A stretch of DNA of 64,000 bases from contig NZ_PJNH01000003.1 in assembly GCF_002844535.1 (NCBI RefSeq), positions 434,001-498,000 of the forward strand, read 5' to 3'. Under the pieces are notes generated by a model. It was not told the origin of the DNA. It worked only from the letters and a program-made list of their open reading frames with translations, and made no database searches. Made by a program: the position numbers and the translations under genes. This DNA comes from Halalkalibacillus sediminis. GTDB taxonomy: Bacteria; Bacillota; Bacilli; Bacillales; Alkalibacillaceae. This document shows, piece by piece, positions 31,511-40,385 of this stretch. Within the stretch, counting starts at the first letter, position 1; each line of letters begins with the position of its first letter.

Positions 31511-33160
31511 ATGCTGAGTAAATATGTTCCTTCAGTGGAATGGCTGAAGCGGTATAACGGAATGGATTTCAAAGGAGACTTTATTGCAGGTTTAATAGTG
31601 GCGATTATGTTGATTCCTCAAGGGATGGCATACGCAATGCTTGCTGGACTTCCCCCCGTCATTGGGCTATATGCTTCGACGATTCCACTGATCATATACG
31701 CAATATTAGGTTCTTCTAGGCAACTGGCAGTAGGCCCAGTAGCCATGGTATCGCTTCTTGTTTTTTCCGGAGTCTCGACACTCGCTGAACCAGGCTCTGA
31801 TCAATTTGTTTCGTATGCATTGCTATTAGCATTTATGGTTGGTGTCATTCAATTAGTACTAGGATTATTCCGATTAGGCTTTTTAGTAAATTTCCTATCG
31901 CACGCAGTCATTAGCGGTTTTACATCTGCTGCTGCGATCATTATTGGGTTATCTCAATTGAAACACCTCTTAGGAATTGAATTGCCTAAGGGTGCAAACG
32001 TTTTTGGATTATTGTATGAAACAATGACGAAATTGGGTAACATTAATTTTTATGCACTGCTTATTGGTGTGTTGAGTATTATTACCCTCATTATTTTCAA
32101 AAAATACGTCCCGAAAATTCCAGGTCCGTTAGTAGTTGTTGTGCTATCAAGTTTAGCTGTCTATTACTTTAACTTGGATCAACAAGGGTTAAGTATTGTT
32201 GGAGATGTACCCCAGGGGGTACCGAGCTTCTCCTTACCAGGATTTGAGTGGGATTCGATTATATCCTTACTTCCAGTAGCACTGACGATTTCTTTCGTCG
32301 GTTTCATGGAATCAGTAGCTGTCGCAAAAGCGATTGCTGCAAAAGAAGGATACCGCATTAATTCGAACCAGGAGTTGAATGGTCTTGGGGCAGCAAACAT
32401 CGTTGGTTCTTTCTTCTCAGCTTATCCAGTAACTGGAGGGTTCTCCCGTTCAGCGGTTAATTATCAAGCTGGAGCTAGAACACCGATGGCTGCGATTTTT
32501 ACAGCAGTTCTAATTATTCTTACGCTGTTGTTTTTAACCGACTGGTTCTACTATTTACCAAATACGGTTTTAGCTGCAATCATCATGGTCGCTGTATTCC
32601 AGCTCATTGATGTCAAAGAGGCAAAACACTTATTCAAAGTGAAGAAAATCGATGGTTGGACTTTAATCGTCACGTTTGCGGCGACATTGTTGACGTCGAT
32701 TGAAACAGGTATTCTTGTCGGTATCGGCTTCTCGCTAATCGTATTCATTTGGAGAAGTGCTTATCCTCACATTGCAGAATTAGGTTATGTAGAAGAAGAA
32801 GGTATCTATCGTAATTTGAATAGATATCCGAATGCCAAAACGTATGATCGCACGGTCATTTACCGATTTGATGCATCATTATACTTTGCTAACATCGCCT
32901 TTTTTGAAGAGCAGTTAGCTAAGAAAATAAACGAAGACACGAAGAAAGTCATTTTAGACTTTTCGGCTGTAAACGATATGGATGCAATCGCTTTGGATGA
33001 GTTAGACCGCATCATTGAAGAGTACGATTCAAGAGATGTGAAGATCATGATTGCAAATATGAAAGGGCCAATCAAGGACCTAGTTGAAAAAGCAGGCTGG
33101 GCTGAAAAATATGAAGAGCGAATATCTAATCTTCCAGTTTCACGTTATGTAAGTAAGTAA
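31511..33160 (+). CDS. SulP-family anion transporter with STAS domain
   Basis: 549 aa. The N-terminal 14-segment SulP core begins KGDFIAGLIVAIMLIPQGMAYAMLAGLPPVIGLYAS. A C-terminal STAS domain starts near 435 (VIYRFDASLYFANIAFFEEQL; VILDFSAVNDMDAIALD). Family members carry sulfate, bicarbonate or other anions; substrate cannot be told. Its place after persulfide dioxygenase suggests sulfite, sulfate or thiosulfate, but a terminator separates them. I start at ATG 31511 behind GGGTGGTG. Confidence 0.85.
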   Translation: MLSKYVPSVEWLKRYNGMDFKGDFIAGLIVAIMLIPQGMAYAMLAGLPPVIGLYASTIPLIIYAILGSSRQLAVGPVAMVSLLVFSGVSTLAEPGSDQFVSYALLLAFMVGVIQLVLGLFRLGFLVNFLSHAVISGFTSAAAIIIGLSQLKHLLGIELPKGANVFGLLYETMTKLGNINFYALLIGVLSIITLIIFKKYVPKIPGPLVVVVLSSLAVYYFNLDQQGLSIVGDVPQGVPSFSLPGFEWDSIISLLPVALTISFVGFMESVAVAKAIAAKEGYRINSNQELNGLGAANIVGSFFSAYPVTGGFSRSAVNYQAGARTPMAAIFTAVLIILTLLFLTDWFYYLPNTVLAAIIMVAVFQLIDVKEAKHLFKVKKIDGWTLIVTFAATLLTSIETGILVGIGFSLIVFIWRSAYPHIAELGYVEEEGIYRNLNRYPNAKTYDRTVIYRFDASLYFANIAFFEEQLAKKINEDTKKVILDFSAVNDMDAIALDELDRIIEEYDSRDVKIMIANMKGPIKDLVEKAGWAEKYEERISNLPVSRYVSK

Positions 33161-33170
33161 TAGGCAAAGG

Positions 33171-33204
33171 AAAAGGGACATATTCAAAGATGTCTCTTTT
33201 TCTT
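33171..33204 (+). terminator. Intrinsic terminator after sulP
   Basis: AAAAGGGACA / TGTCTCTTTT stem followed by Ts. Confidence 0.8.
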
Positions 33205-33224
33205 AAACATGGAGTGATTTATAT

Positions 33225-33581
33225 ATGAAACAAACGATCGACTCAAATTATATACAGCAACATCTAGCGAATGAGCGAACCTTCCTCGCATGGCTGAGAA
33301 CTTCTCTAGCCAGCATTGGAGTCGGATTTTTGATTGTTAATTTCCATTTTGCCAATGAATCTAGGTTGGCTCCAATCACAGATCTTTTAGCTGAGATCAT
33401 TGGCATTTTATCAGTGGTCGTTGGTCTATTCATGATTGGTTTTGCAACCTTTAATTATTTGAAAAAGAAAAATGAAATCAATGAACAGACTTTCCGTCCT
33501 GTAAAAAATACCGTGGTATTAATCAGCAGCTTTATGATTATGATGATCGGCCTGTTTTTTGGTTACTTCCTCATTTATTAA
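33225..33581 (+). CDS. DUF202 (YidH-like) membrane protein
   Basis: 118 aa, three predicted membrane segments, and the DUF202 opening LANERTFLAWLRTSLASIGVG. Function unknown. The ribosome site is weak (GGAGTG, 33211-33216). It may be read from its own promoter after the sulP terminator. Confidence 0.8.
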   Translation: MKQTIDSNYIQQHLANERTFLAWLRTSLASIGVGFLIVNFHFANESRLAPITDLLAEIIGILSVVVGLFMIGFATFNYLKKKNEINEQTFRPVKNTVVLISSFMIMMIGLFFGYFLIY

Positions 33582-33586
33582 CAATG

Positions 33587-33622
33587 AAAAAGAGACATTT
33601 CTTCTAATGCCTCTTTTTCTTT
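33587..33622. terminator. Bidirectional terminator between DUF202 gene and ykfC
   Basis: AAAAAGAG / CTCTTTTT stem with A-run and T-run on both sides; serves convergent genes. Confidence 0.8.
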
Positions 33623-33626
33623 ATAT

Positions 33627-34550
33627 CTATACATAGTATCTACGAGCTTCACATAATTCTTCTTCATACTTCGTTCCTGCCAGTCCGATGATTTCAATGC
33701 CTTTACCTGTACTTGGCGAATGAATCATCTTACCATCCCCGTAGTAGATTCCTACGTGATGGGTTCTCCCTTTTCCTTTTTCATAGGCAAAAAATATTAA
33801 ATCTCCGATTTGTAATTGGTCTAGAGCTACTTTTTTACCTTCTAGGGCCTGATCCGTGGCATCTCTTGGGATTTCATAGCCACTTGCTTTGTGCATGTTA
33901 TAAGCGAATCCTGAACAATCATATCCGAATGCACTCATACCACCCCAAAAATAAGGCAATTCAATAAAAGGTTCGCCAGCTTGCACAATTTTACCTCCAT
34001 CACCTTTTGGAATGTCAGTTAAAGAAGGATAGATCGTTACATCTGAGGCTTTTAGTAACCCTTCTCCTGAAGGTGTTTTCACATGTATAAACCCGTCGGA
34101 AACCTCGATTACGGGTAAATAGGTTAAGTAACTTAAATCCATCCATTTTTTCTGTTCAGTGTTTAGAAGTTTCGTTTTTGTGGTTGTAACAAGTGCAATA
34201 GACTCTTTTTCCCACTGGGAAGTAGGAACTTCTTTCAGTTGGGCAAGTGGGACCCAGCCAGGGTAACCGCGTGAATCTTTTTTCGATGGTTGATGGATAG
34301 CGACTATTTTTGCCCAGGTACCTTTTTGTTCTTCCATGATCACTTCCTCACCGAAGAGTAACTGGCTTTGTGTCAGGTTGTCATCACAAAGTGCCAACCT
34401 TTTTTCATAGGTTAAACTTGAATACCATTCTTCAAGATCCATTGGATTTGTTAATCCTGGTTCGTCTATGCTTCTTGGTGAATCAGGGCTGGTCCATATA
34501 GTAGCAACGGGTACATCTACGACCCAAGTAGTGCTATTAGATTGTTTCAT
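33627..34550 (-). CDS. ykfC: NlpC/P60 gamma-D-glutamyl-L-diamino acid endopeptidase (YkfC type)
   Basis: 307 aa. N-terminal SH3-like domains precede a C-terminal NlpC/P60 domain with catalytic Cys in FGYDCSGFAYNMHKASG (near 218) and His in RTHHVGIYYGDG. YkfC splits the gamma-D-Glu-diamino acid bond of murein peptides. No signal peptide is visible, in line with a cytoplasmic recycling role. It follows ykfB by 6 bp. Confidence 0.9.
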   Translation of the reverse strand: MKQSNSTTWVVDVPVATIWTSPDSPRSIDEPGLTNPMDLEEWYSSLTYEKRLALCDDNLTQSQLLFGEEVIMEEQKGTWAKIVAIHQPSKKDSRGYPGWVPLAQLKEVPTSQWEKESIALVTTTKTKLLNTEQKKWMDLSYLTYLPVIEVSDGFIHVKTPSGEGLLKASDVTIYPSLTDIPKGDGGKIVQAGEPFIELPYFWGGMSAFGYDCSGFAYNMHKASGYEIPRDATDQALEGKKVALDQLQIGDLIFFAYEKGKGRTHHVGIYYGDGKMIHSPSTGKGIEIIGLAGTKYEEELCEARRYYV

Positions 34551-34556
34551 CTTCTT

Positions 34557-35648
34557 TCACCTCTTATTTGAATCCGTGATTTTAGTTATTCCTAACCCAG
34601 GTCGATCTGTTAAGTTCATAAGCTTTCGGTCGTACTCTACGCCGCCCTCAATTGTTTCATAAGAAAGCATGAGCGGGGCATCGAAGTCGAAGCGTGTAAT
34701 ATTTGGCTGACTGGCTGCAAAGTGAGCGGCTGCAGTTATGCCTAGCTTCGTTTCAATCATACTGCCAACCATGCAAGGAATACCGTATGATTCTGCTAAA
34801 CGGTTGATCTTCATCGCCTCATGTATTCCGCCTGCTTTCATCAGTTTGATATTGATTAAATCGGCACTCCTAGTCTCTAATACTTTCTTTGCATCAACTG
34901 CGGAAAAAACACTCTCATCCGCCATAATCAGCGTATTCGTATTTGTGGTGACTTGGCGTAGCCCTTCAATGTCCCTTGCTGTGACTGGTTGTTCAACTAA
35001 TTCAATGTTTAATCCTAGGTCCTCCATTCGATTGATCGCATAAATAGATTCCTTTACGCTCCAACCTTGATTGGCGTCTAATCGAATGATAGGTTCTGTT
35101 CCAATCTGTTCACGGATGGCCTGGATACGTTCGATATCTTTTTCAATCAAATCTTTACCGACTTTGATCTTTAAAGCATCGAACCCTTGATTGATATATC
35201 TTTGGGCGTCTTCAGCCATTTCAGGTGGCTCATTGACACTTACTGTATAGTCGGTCTCGAGTTGATCACGATAGCCACCTAACAATTGATATAAAGGCAA
35301 GCCTGCCATTTGAGCAAGACAGTCGTGTAAAGCCATATCAACAGAGGCTTTAGCGCTTGTATTACCAACGATTGACTGATTGATTTTTTTCAAAAGATAT
35401 TCAATTCGAGTGATAGGTTCTCCTAAAAGAAGCGGCTTGAAGATTTCTTCAATCGTGAAGCTGATGCTTGTCAAGCTTTCCCCAGTGATTACGTGGGTCG
35501 GTGGAGCTTCACCATATCCAACAACCCCGTTTTCACAAGTGATTTTTACATAAACAGTTTCAGCGTTTTCAACTGTTCGTAAGGCTGTTTTAAATGGTTT
35601 ATTCAATGGTATGGAGAGTTTTAGGATCTCAATCGATTGTATATTCAT
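34557..35648 (-). CDS. ykfB: L-Ala-D/L-Glu epimerase (YkfB type)
   Basis: 363-aa enolase-superfamily enzyme. Two catalytic lysines: KIKV near 161 (LKIKVGKD) and NIKLMKAGG near 267. Metal ligands in RLDANQGW, ELVEQP and ADESV. It epimerises L-Ala-D-Glu released from murein so it can be cleaved. AAGGAGGAC ribosome site. Middle gene of ykfA-ykfB-ykfC. Confidence 0.92.
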   Translation of the reverse strand: MNIQSIEILKLSIPLNKPFKTALRTVENAETVYVKITCENGVVGYGEAPPTHVITGESLTSISFTIEEIFKPLLLGEPITRIEYLLKKINQSIVGNTSAKASVDMALHDCLAQMAGLPLYQLLGGYRDQLETDYTVSVNEPPEMAEDAQRYINQGFDALKIKVGKDLIEKDIERIQAIREQIGTEPIIRLDANQGWSVKESIYAINRMEDLGLNIELVEQPVTARDIEGLRQVTTNTNTLIMADESVFSAVDAKKVLETRSADLINIKLMKAGGIHEAMKINRLAESYGIPCMVGSMIETKLGITAAAHFAASQPNITRFDFDAPLMLSYETIEGGVEYDRKLMNLTDRPGLGITKITDSNKR

Positions 35649-35659
35649 GTTTGTCCTCC

Positions 35660-36580
35660 TTATTGGACACCGGGTTGAATAGTAAGTGTTTTGTGTGCGC
35701 TAGAAATTACCGCTTTTGTTCCAAATGGTATAGCGAAATGTGGTTGGCAATGCCCGATTTGAAACCCTTTAATGACAGGCTTACACATTTCTGCAAAGTA
35801 ATCTTCTAATACTTCATTTAGGGTAAAGGATGGACCCTCTTTCTTTGGCTCAGCATCATTGAAATCACCGATGATGACCCCAGCTGCTTCGTCCAACTTC
35901 CCAGCTAACTTCAATTGGCTTAAGAAGGAGTCCACACGGTATGGTTCTTCACCGATATCTTCAATGAAAAGAAGTCGGTCCTCGGTTTCGATTTCATAAG
36001 GACCCCCCAGACTATTTACGAGCAGGGACAAATTGCCACCTACAATTTGACCTGAGGCTTCTCCTTCACTAATTGCTTCTAGCCTAGAAATGGATTCATC
36101 ATAAATCATTTCAGAAGGCTTGAAGAGTTGGTCGAAACTTTTTTTGGATAGTGGATGAAAATCTTCTTTTCCTATATCTGATGCGAGCATTGGTCCATGA
36201 AACGTTACAAGCCCAGTTTCTTGTCGGATCGCTGTATGTAGATAAGTGATATCGCTATAACCCCAAAAAATTTTCGGATTTTCTTTGATTAATTGAAAGT
36301 CGATATTGTCAGCTATACGAGAGGTACCGAAACCTCCGCCAGCACAAACAATAGCGTTAATTTCAGGGTTTATGAACATTGAATGAAGGTCTTCTAAGCG
36401 CTGTTCATCAGTGCCAGCCAAATAGCCATGCACCTTTTCGACATGTGGTGCGACCTCTACTTCAAGTCCCAGATTTTCAAAGAAAGGAATTGCTTTCTTT
36501 AAGTTGGACAAGTTTGGTGGACTTGCAGGAGCAATTACACCGACTTTATCTCCTTTATGTAGCCGTTCAGGTAAAATCAT
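35660..36580 (-). CDS. ykfA: LD-carboxypeptidase (YkfA, S66 family)
   Basis: 306 aa from ATG 36580, which follows GGGAGGG; an upstream in-frame ATG at 36601 lacks a ribosome site. Catalytic Ser is in FWGYSDITYLHTAI near 108, with AVVGGNLS-type motif IVGGNLSLL and C-terminal His in GFQIGHCQPH. S66 peptidases remove the terminal D-Ala from muropeptide tetrapeptides in the cytosol. Confidence 0.9.
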   Translation of the reverse strand: MILPERLHKGDKVGVIAPASPPNLSNLKKAIPFFENLGLEVEVAPHVEKVHGYLAGTDEQRLEDLHSMFINPEINAIVCAGGGFGTSRIADNIDFQLIKENPKIFWGYSDITYLHTAIRQETGLVTFHGPMLASDIGKEDFHPLSKKSFDQLFKPSEMIYDESISRLEAISEGEASGQIVGGNLSLLVNSLGGPYEIETEDRLLFIEDIGEEPYRVDSFLSQLKLAGKLDEAAGVIIGDFNDAEPKKEGPSFTLNEVLEDYFAEMCKPVIKGFQIGHCQPHFAIPFGTKAVISSAHKTLTIQPGVQ

Positions 36581-36628
36581 AATGACCCTCCCATTTTTCA
36601 AGTATTAAAGTATAAATGGTTTCGTGTT

Positions 36629-36777
36629 ATTGTCTAGCTCCAGCGCCTAGAAACGGGGAGACTTCTCTCCCAAACCTACTATGAGTCAACATCGGTTGAT
36701 GCTTCACCGTGTTTCCTTTATCTCGGTTGGTGAGTTCCAGTCCCACCGTTTCTAAAAAGGCGCTTACGCTTTTCTTA
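36629..36777. repeat. Interspersed repeat family A, copy 1
   Basis: Starts TTGTCTAGCTCCAGCGCC (36630) and ends GGCGCTTACGCTTTTCTTA. AGCGCC (36642-36647) pairs with GGCGCT (36759-36764), and AGAAACGG (36649-36656) with CCGTTTCT (36746-36753); the middle carries further stems (GGGAGA / TCTCCC). Similar end boxes are, as I recall, common in Bacillaceae intergenic DNA. Function unknown. Confidence 0.7.
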
Positions 36778-36778
36778 T

Positions 36779-36871
36779 ACTTTAAGAATGTTTAACTTTG
36801 TTAAAGGATTAAAGTATGTGAAAAACAAAGGCTTTCGCCATTAGGCCTTGGCGATAAGCCAAGTTTTTCAC
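36779..36871 (+). repeat. Interspersed repeat family B, copy 1 (93 bp)
   Basis: It has TTTAAC-ttt-GTTAAA (36791-36805), outer arms GTGAAAAAC (36818-36826) and GTTTTTCAC (36863-36871), and an inner CTTGGC-gataa-GCCAAG hairpin (36847-36863). Aligns along its length with copies at 43846 and 47217, same orientation. Its last four bases form the end of dppA, including the stop codon. It directly follows a family A copy. Confidence 0.75.
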
Positions 36872-37692
36872 GAAAAATCAGTTTTCATCGCTAACTCAGT
36901 CATGACGACCATTGCACGATAAGCTTCAAGGATATCTTTAGCTTTAAAAGAAACGATGCAACTACCGGGTTCTAGCTCTGTTCCAGGCATAAAAGCGGCC
37001 CATTCGGCCTGACCGTGGTTAGCAAACTCTATACGAAGTGTCGGTTGCTTAGGTGGAATCAATGGATCGACATTTGCACGGTTGTCCAAGGCTTTTGAGA
37101 CTTGCTGCCTTAATAACTCTCCTGCTTTCGCTGGGGTCAATGATTTTACTGCGGACCGCGTGATGGAACGCTTCACAATAGCAGTGGTGACATTGGGAAT
37201 CAGTTCTTCAGCCTCATTTGCAGCCTGATCATCACCTGCTACCATCAAGACCGGAACACCGAAGTGCCCTGCGACATATGCATTAAAACCAAGTTCTCCG
37301 ACATTCTCATCATTGATATAAAAATTTCTCACACCTTGTGTCATCGAATGAGACATGACACCGGGTTGGCCAGCACGTGCATGATACCCTAAAAAGATAG
37401 CACCATTATGGTCCTGATCTAAACCTTCCACCATGGCAAACGGCTTGACTCCTCCTGTTATTAATTCAGCTTTCTCATGAAGTTCATCGATTAGTAGATT
37501 GTTCATTTTCGAATGACTGTCGTTGACCAAGACCTGTTGACATCCTGCGTCAAAACAAGCACTCACGACATGGTTTGTTTCCTGCGTCATGATTTTACGG
37601 CCTATTTCATAATTATGTAACGCTGGATCAACAAATGTGTGGTCAGGCAAACCTGTAATCCCTTCCATATCTACCGATAAATATAGTTTCAT
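36868..37692 (-). CDS. dppA: D-aminopeptidase DppA (M55)
   Basis: 274 aa. The M55 zinc enzyme starts MKLYLSVDMEGITGL with ligand Asp and Glu (DMEG), plus His in NDSHSKMNN and FLGYHARAG. It releases D-Ala from D-Ala-D-Ala peptides. GGAGG ribosome site. In B. subtilis dppA leads dppABCDE-ykfABCD; here the transporter genes are missing. Its stop codon is provided by a family B repeat. A terminator is not seen, and the two repeats separate it from ykfA. Confidence 0.93.
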   Translation of the reverse strand: MKLYLSVDMEGITGLPDHTFVDPALHNYEIGRKIMTQETNHVVSACFDAGCQQVLVNDSHSKMNNLLIDELHEKAELITGGVKPFAMVEGLDQDHNGAIFLGYHARAGQPGVMSHSMTQGVRNFYINDENVGELGFNAYVAGHFGVPVLMVAGDDQAANEAEELIPNVTTAIVKRSITRSAVKSLTPAKAGELLRQQVSKALDNRANVDPLIPPKQPTLRIEFANHGQAEWAAFMPGTELEPGSCIVSFKAKDILEAYRAMVVMTELAMKTDFS

Positions 37693-37986
37693 TTATAGTA
37701 CCTCCAAATCGAATTGAAGTGAAATTTTATTTCAAAAATTAAATTCAATTTAGTCAAAATAGTAGCAAAATCCACATAAAAATGCAATTCAGCATTCATA
37801 CAACAGGATTTATTTTTGAAATATTTTTTCAAGTAAGTGGCGGGAATGTTTGAATATTTTTTGAACAGGAAAAACAATGAATACAATTTGGATGACTTTT
37901 AAAAATAGATGATGTCGTATACAATTGTAGTAACTGAATATTTTAAAAATTTAATCATAACAATTTTAAAAGTAGAGGTGAGCCGA

Positions 37987-39702
37987 GTGAGTGAAAAAGT
38001 ATTAAAGGCAAGTAATGGTAATCATAATTTAAGTGACTATGAAAAAACATATGAGAATTTCGACTGGGAAGAGTCTAAAAAAGCTTTTTCCTGGAATGAA
38101 ACTGGTAAGGTCAACGCAGCTTATGAAGCAATTGACCGCCATGCTGAAAATCCTGATAAAAAGGATCAGGTGGCACTTCATTTTACATCGCCTGACCGAA
38201 CAGAAGACGTAACATTCGATCAACTCAAGCGTTCTAGTAATCAGTTCGCGAATGTATTGAAAAAGCAAGGGATTGAAAAAGGTGATCGTGTATTTATGTT
38301 TATGCCGAGATCGCCGGAATTTTACGCAAGTTTCTTTGGTGTGTTAAAAGTGGGAGCGATTGCAGGTCCATTATTTGAAGCATTTATGGAGCAGGCTGTT
38401 CGGGACCGCTTAGAGGATAGCGAAGCAGTTATGTTGATCACAACTCCAGAACTATTGGAACGTGTACCACAAGATGAGTTGCTAGATCTGAAAAAAATCG
38501 TGCTTGTTGGAGATTCCAAGGATATTGATGATGGGTATATCGATTTCTATAAGGAAATGGATCAGGCAAGCGAAGATTTCGACATTGAATGGGTCGATCT
38601 TGAAGATGGAATGTTGATTCATTATACTTCTGGGTCAACTGGAAAGCCTAAAGGTGTCTATCACGTCCACAACGCAATGATTCAGCATTACCAGACAGGG
38701 AAATGGGTCCTTGATCTGAAAGAGGGCGATGTTTATTGGTGTACAGCCGACCCAGGTTGGGTAACTGGAACTAGTTATGGAATCTTCGCTCCATGGTTAA
38801 ACGGTGTTACGAACGTAATCGTCGGAGGCCGCTTTACTCCTGATGCATGGTATGGTGCTTTGGATCAATACAATGTAACCGTTTGGTATTCAGCACCGAC
38901 TGCTTTCCGTAAGTTGATGAGTGCAGGAGCAGATGTTCCGAAGAAACATGACTTATCTTCATTACGTCATATTTTAAGTGTAGGAGAACCGTTGAACCCT
39001 GAAGTTGTTCACTGGGGCATGAAAGCGTTTGATTTAAGAATTCACGATACATGGTGGATGACAGAGACTGGCGCGATGCTTATTTGTAACTTCCCAACAA
39101 TGGATATTCGTCCAGGTTCTATGGGTAAACCTATTCCGGGTATCGAGGCTGCTATTGTCGATGATGAAGGAAACGAGTTGCCTCCGAATCAAATGGGGAA
39201 CTTAGCCATTAAAAGAGGTTGGCCATCCATGATGCGTGCAATTTGGAAACGTCCTCAGAAATTCGAAAGCTATTTCGTCAATGGGTGGTACGTTTCTGGA
39301 GATAGTGCTTATCAAGATGAAGACGGATATTTCTGGTTCCAAGGTCGTTTAGATGATGTAATCAATACATCTGGAGAGCGCGTAGGACCTTTCGAAGTAG
39401 AAAGTAAATTGATCGAGCACGAAGCAGTATCTGAAGCGGGTGTTATCGGTAAACCGGATCCTGAACGTGGTGAAATCATCAAAGCTTTCATCGCATTGAA
39501 CGAAGGCTATGAAGATTCAGATGATTTACGTGAAGAAATCCGTCAGTTCGTCAAAAAAGGATTCGCCGCACACGCAGCACCTCGTGAAATTGAAGTTACT
39601 GAAAGCATTCCAAAAACTCGTAGTGGTAAAATTATGAGACGACTATTGAAATCAAGAGAACTTGGCTTGCCAGAAGGTGACACTTCAACCTTAGAAGAAT
39701 AA
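37987..39702 (+). CDS. acsA: Acetyl-CoA synthetase AcsA
   Basis: 571 aa, matching AcsA of B. subtilis. It activates acetate with ATP and CoA. AMP-binding motif HYTSGSTGKPKG near 215, the WWMTETG loop, and the C-terminal regulatory lysine site TRSGKIMRR near 547, the acetylation target in this family. Start is GTG 37987, after GAGGTGA; the longer reading frame upstream lacks a ribosome site. The 290-bp upstream gap is AT-rich with no recognisable operator. Confidence 0.94.
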   Translation: MSEKVLKASNGNHNLSDYEKTYENFDWEESKKAFSWNETGKVNAAYEAIDRHAENPDKKDQVALHFTSPDRTEDVTFDQLKRSSNQFANVLKKQGIEKGDRVFMFMPRSPEFYASFFGVLKVGAIAGPLFEAFMEQAVRDRLEDSEAVMLITTPELLERVPQDELLDLKKIVLVGDSKDIDDGYIDFYKEMDQASEDFDIEWVDLEDGMLIHYTSGSTGKPKGVYHVHNAMIQHYQTGKWVLDLKEGDVYWCTADPGWVTGTSYGIFAPWLNGVTNVIVGGRFTPDAWYGALDQYNVTVWYSAPTAFRKLMSAGADVPKKHDLSSLRHILSVGEPLNPEVVHWGMKAFDLRIHDTWWMTETGAMLICNFPTMDIRPGSMGKPIPGIEAAIVDDEGNELPPNQMGNLAIKRGWPSMMRAIWKRPQKFESYFVNGWYVSGDSAYQDEDGYFWFQGRLDDVINTSGERVGPFEVESKLIEHEAVSEAGVIGKPDPERGEIIKAFIALNEGYEDSDDLREEIRQFVKKGFAAHAAPREIEVTESIPKTRSGKIMRRLLKSRELGLPEGDTSTLEE

Positions 39703-39717
39703 ATAGATGAAAACATG

Positions 39718-39750
39718 CCTTGGGCGATCATTCATCGTCCAAGGTTTTTT
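39718..39750 (+). terminator. Intrinsic terminator of acsA
   Basis: CCTTGGGCGA / TCGTCCAAGG stem, 7-nt loop, six Ts. Confidence 0.88.
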
Positions 39751-39783
39751 CTTATCAGGAAAACAGAAAAGTATAGCACATAA

Positions 39784-39833
39784 TTGTCTAGCTCCAGTCC
39801 CTACGTTTCTGAACGGGCGCTTGCGTTTTTCTA
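39784..39833. repeat. Interspersed repeat family A, copy 2 (short form)
   Basis: About 50 bp: TTGTCTAGCTCCAG at the start, GGGCGCTTGCGTTTTTCTA at the end, with only a CGTT-tctg-AACG hairpin between. Same end boxes as copies 1 and 3. Confidence 0.65.
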
Positions 39834-39905
39834 TTTAATTGCAACCGTACATAGCATTTAATCGTACTAATCATATAGAGTTTTGATAAAGAGAGGGTTT
39901 TTGAA

Positions 39906-40385
39906 ATGAGACAAGCACCACAACAACGGATTGCAAAGGATGCAATCAAGGCATGGAAGACTGCGGCCATATTATGGATGCTCATTCCATGGTTAGTTAC
40001 GATTGGCGGATACATAATTAGTTATTTCGTTGACTTTCCTTATTGGATCCCGACGGTTGCACTTATCGTAACCATTATTTTGACCGTAGTATCGATCTTT
40101 ATTATCCCGAAGCTTCGCTGGAGACGATGGAGGTATGAACTTTTCGACCAGGAGATTTATATTCAGCATGGCATACTGATTGTATCTCGTACGTTGGTCC
40201 CCATGATTCGTGTTCAGCACGTCGATACGAAGCAAGGACCGATTTTGAAAATGTTCAATTTAGCTAGCCTAACCATTTCAACTGCTGCAACCACTCATGA
40301 AATACCTGCTTTGCTTGAAGAAGAAGCGGCTGAACTTCGAGATCAAATCTCAGATCTAGCAAGGGTGGATCAGGAAGATGTTTGA
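39906..40385 (+). CDS. ydbS: PH-domain membrane protein YdbS-like
   Basis: 159 aa with two membrane segments (about 21-60) and a bacterial PH (YdbS/DUF304) domain after (YELFDQEIYIQHGILIVSRTLVPMIRVQHVDTKQGP). YdbS and YdbT act together; in B. subtilis they are linked to resistance to antimicrobial compounds. It overlaps ydbT by 8 nt. Confidence 0.85.
   Translation: MRQAPQQRIAKDAIKAWKTAAILWMLIPWLVTIGGYIISYFVDFPYWIPTVALIVTIILTVVSIFIIPKLRWRRWRYELFDQEIYIQHGILIVSRTLVPMIRVQHVDTKQGPILKMFNLASLTISTAATTHEIPALLEEEAAELRDQISDLARVDQEDV

Noticed and set aside
37693-37770. CodY box upstream of dppA
   Set aside because: AATTTT-like sequence is present but matches the 15-bp consensus poorly in such AT-rich DNA.
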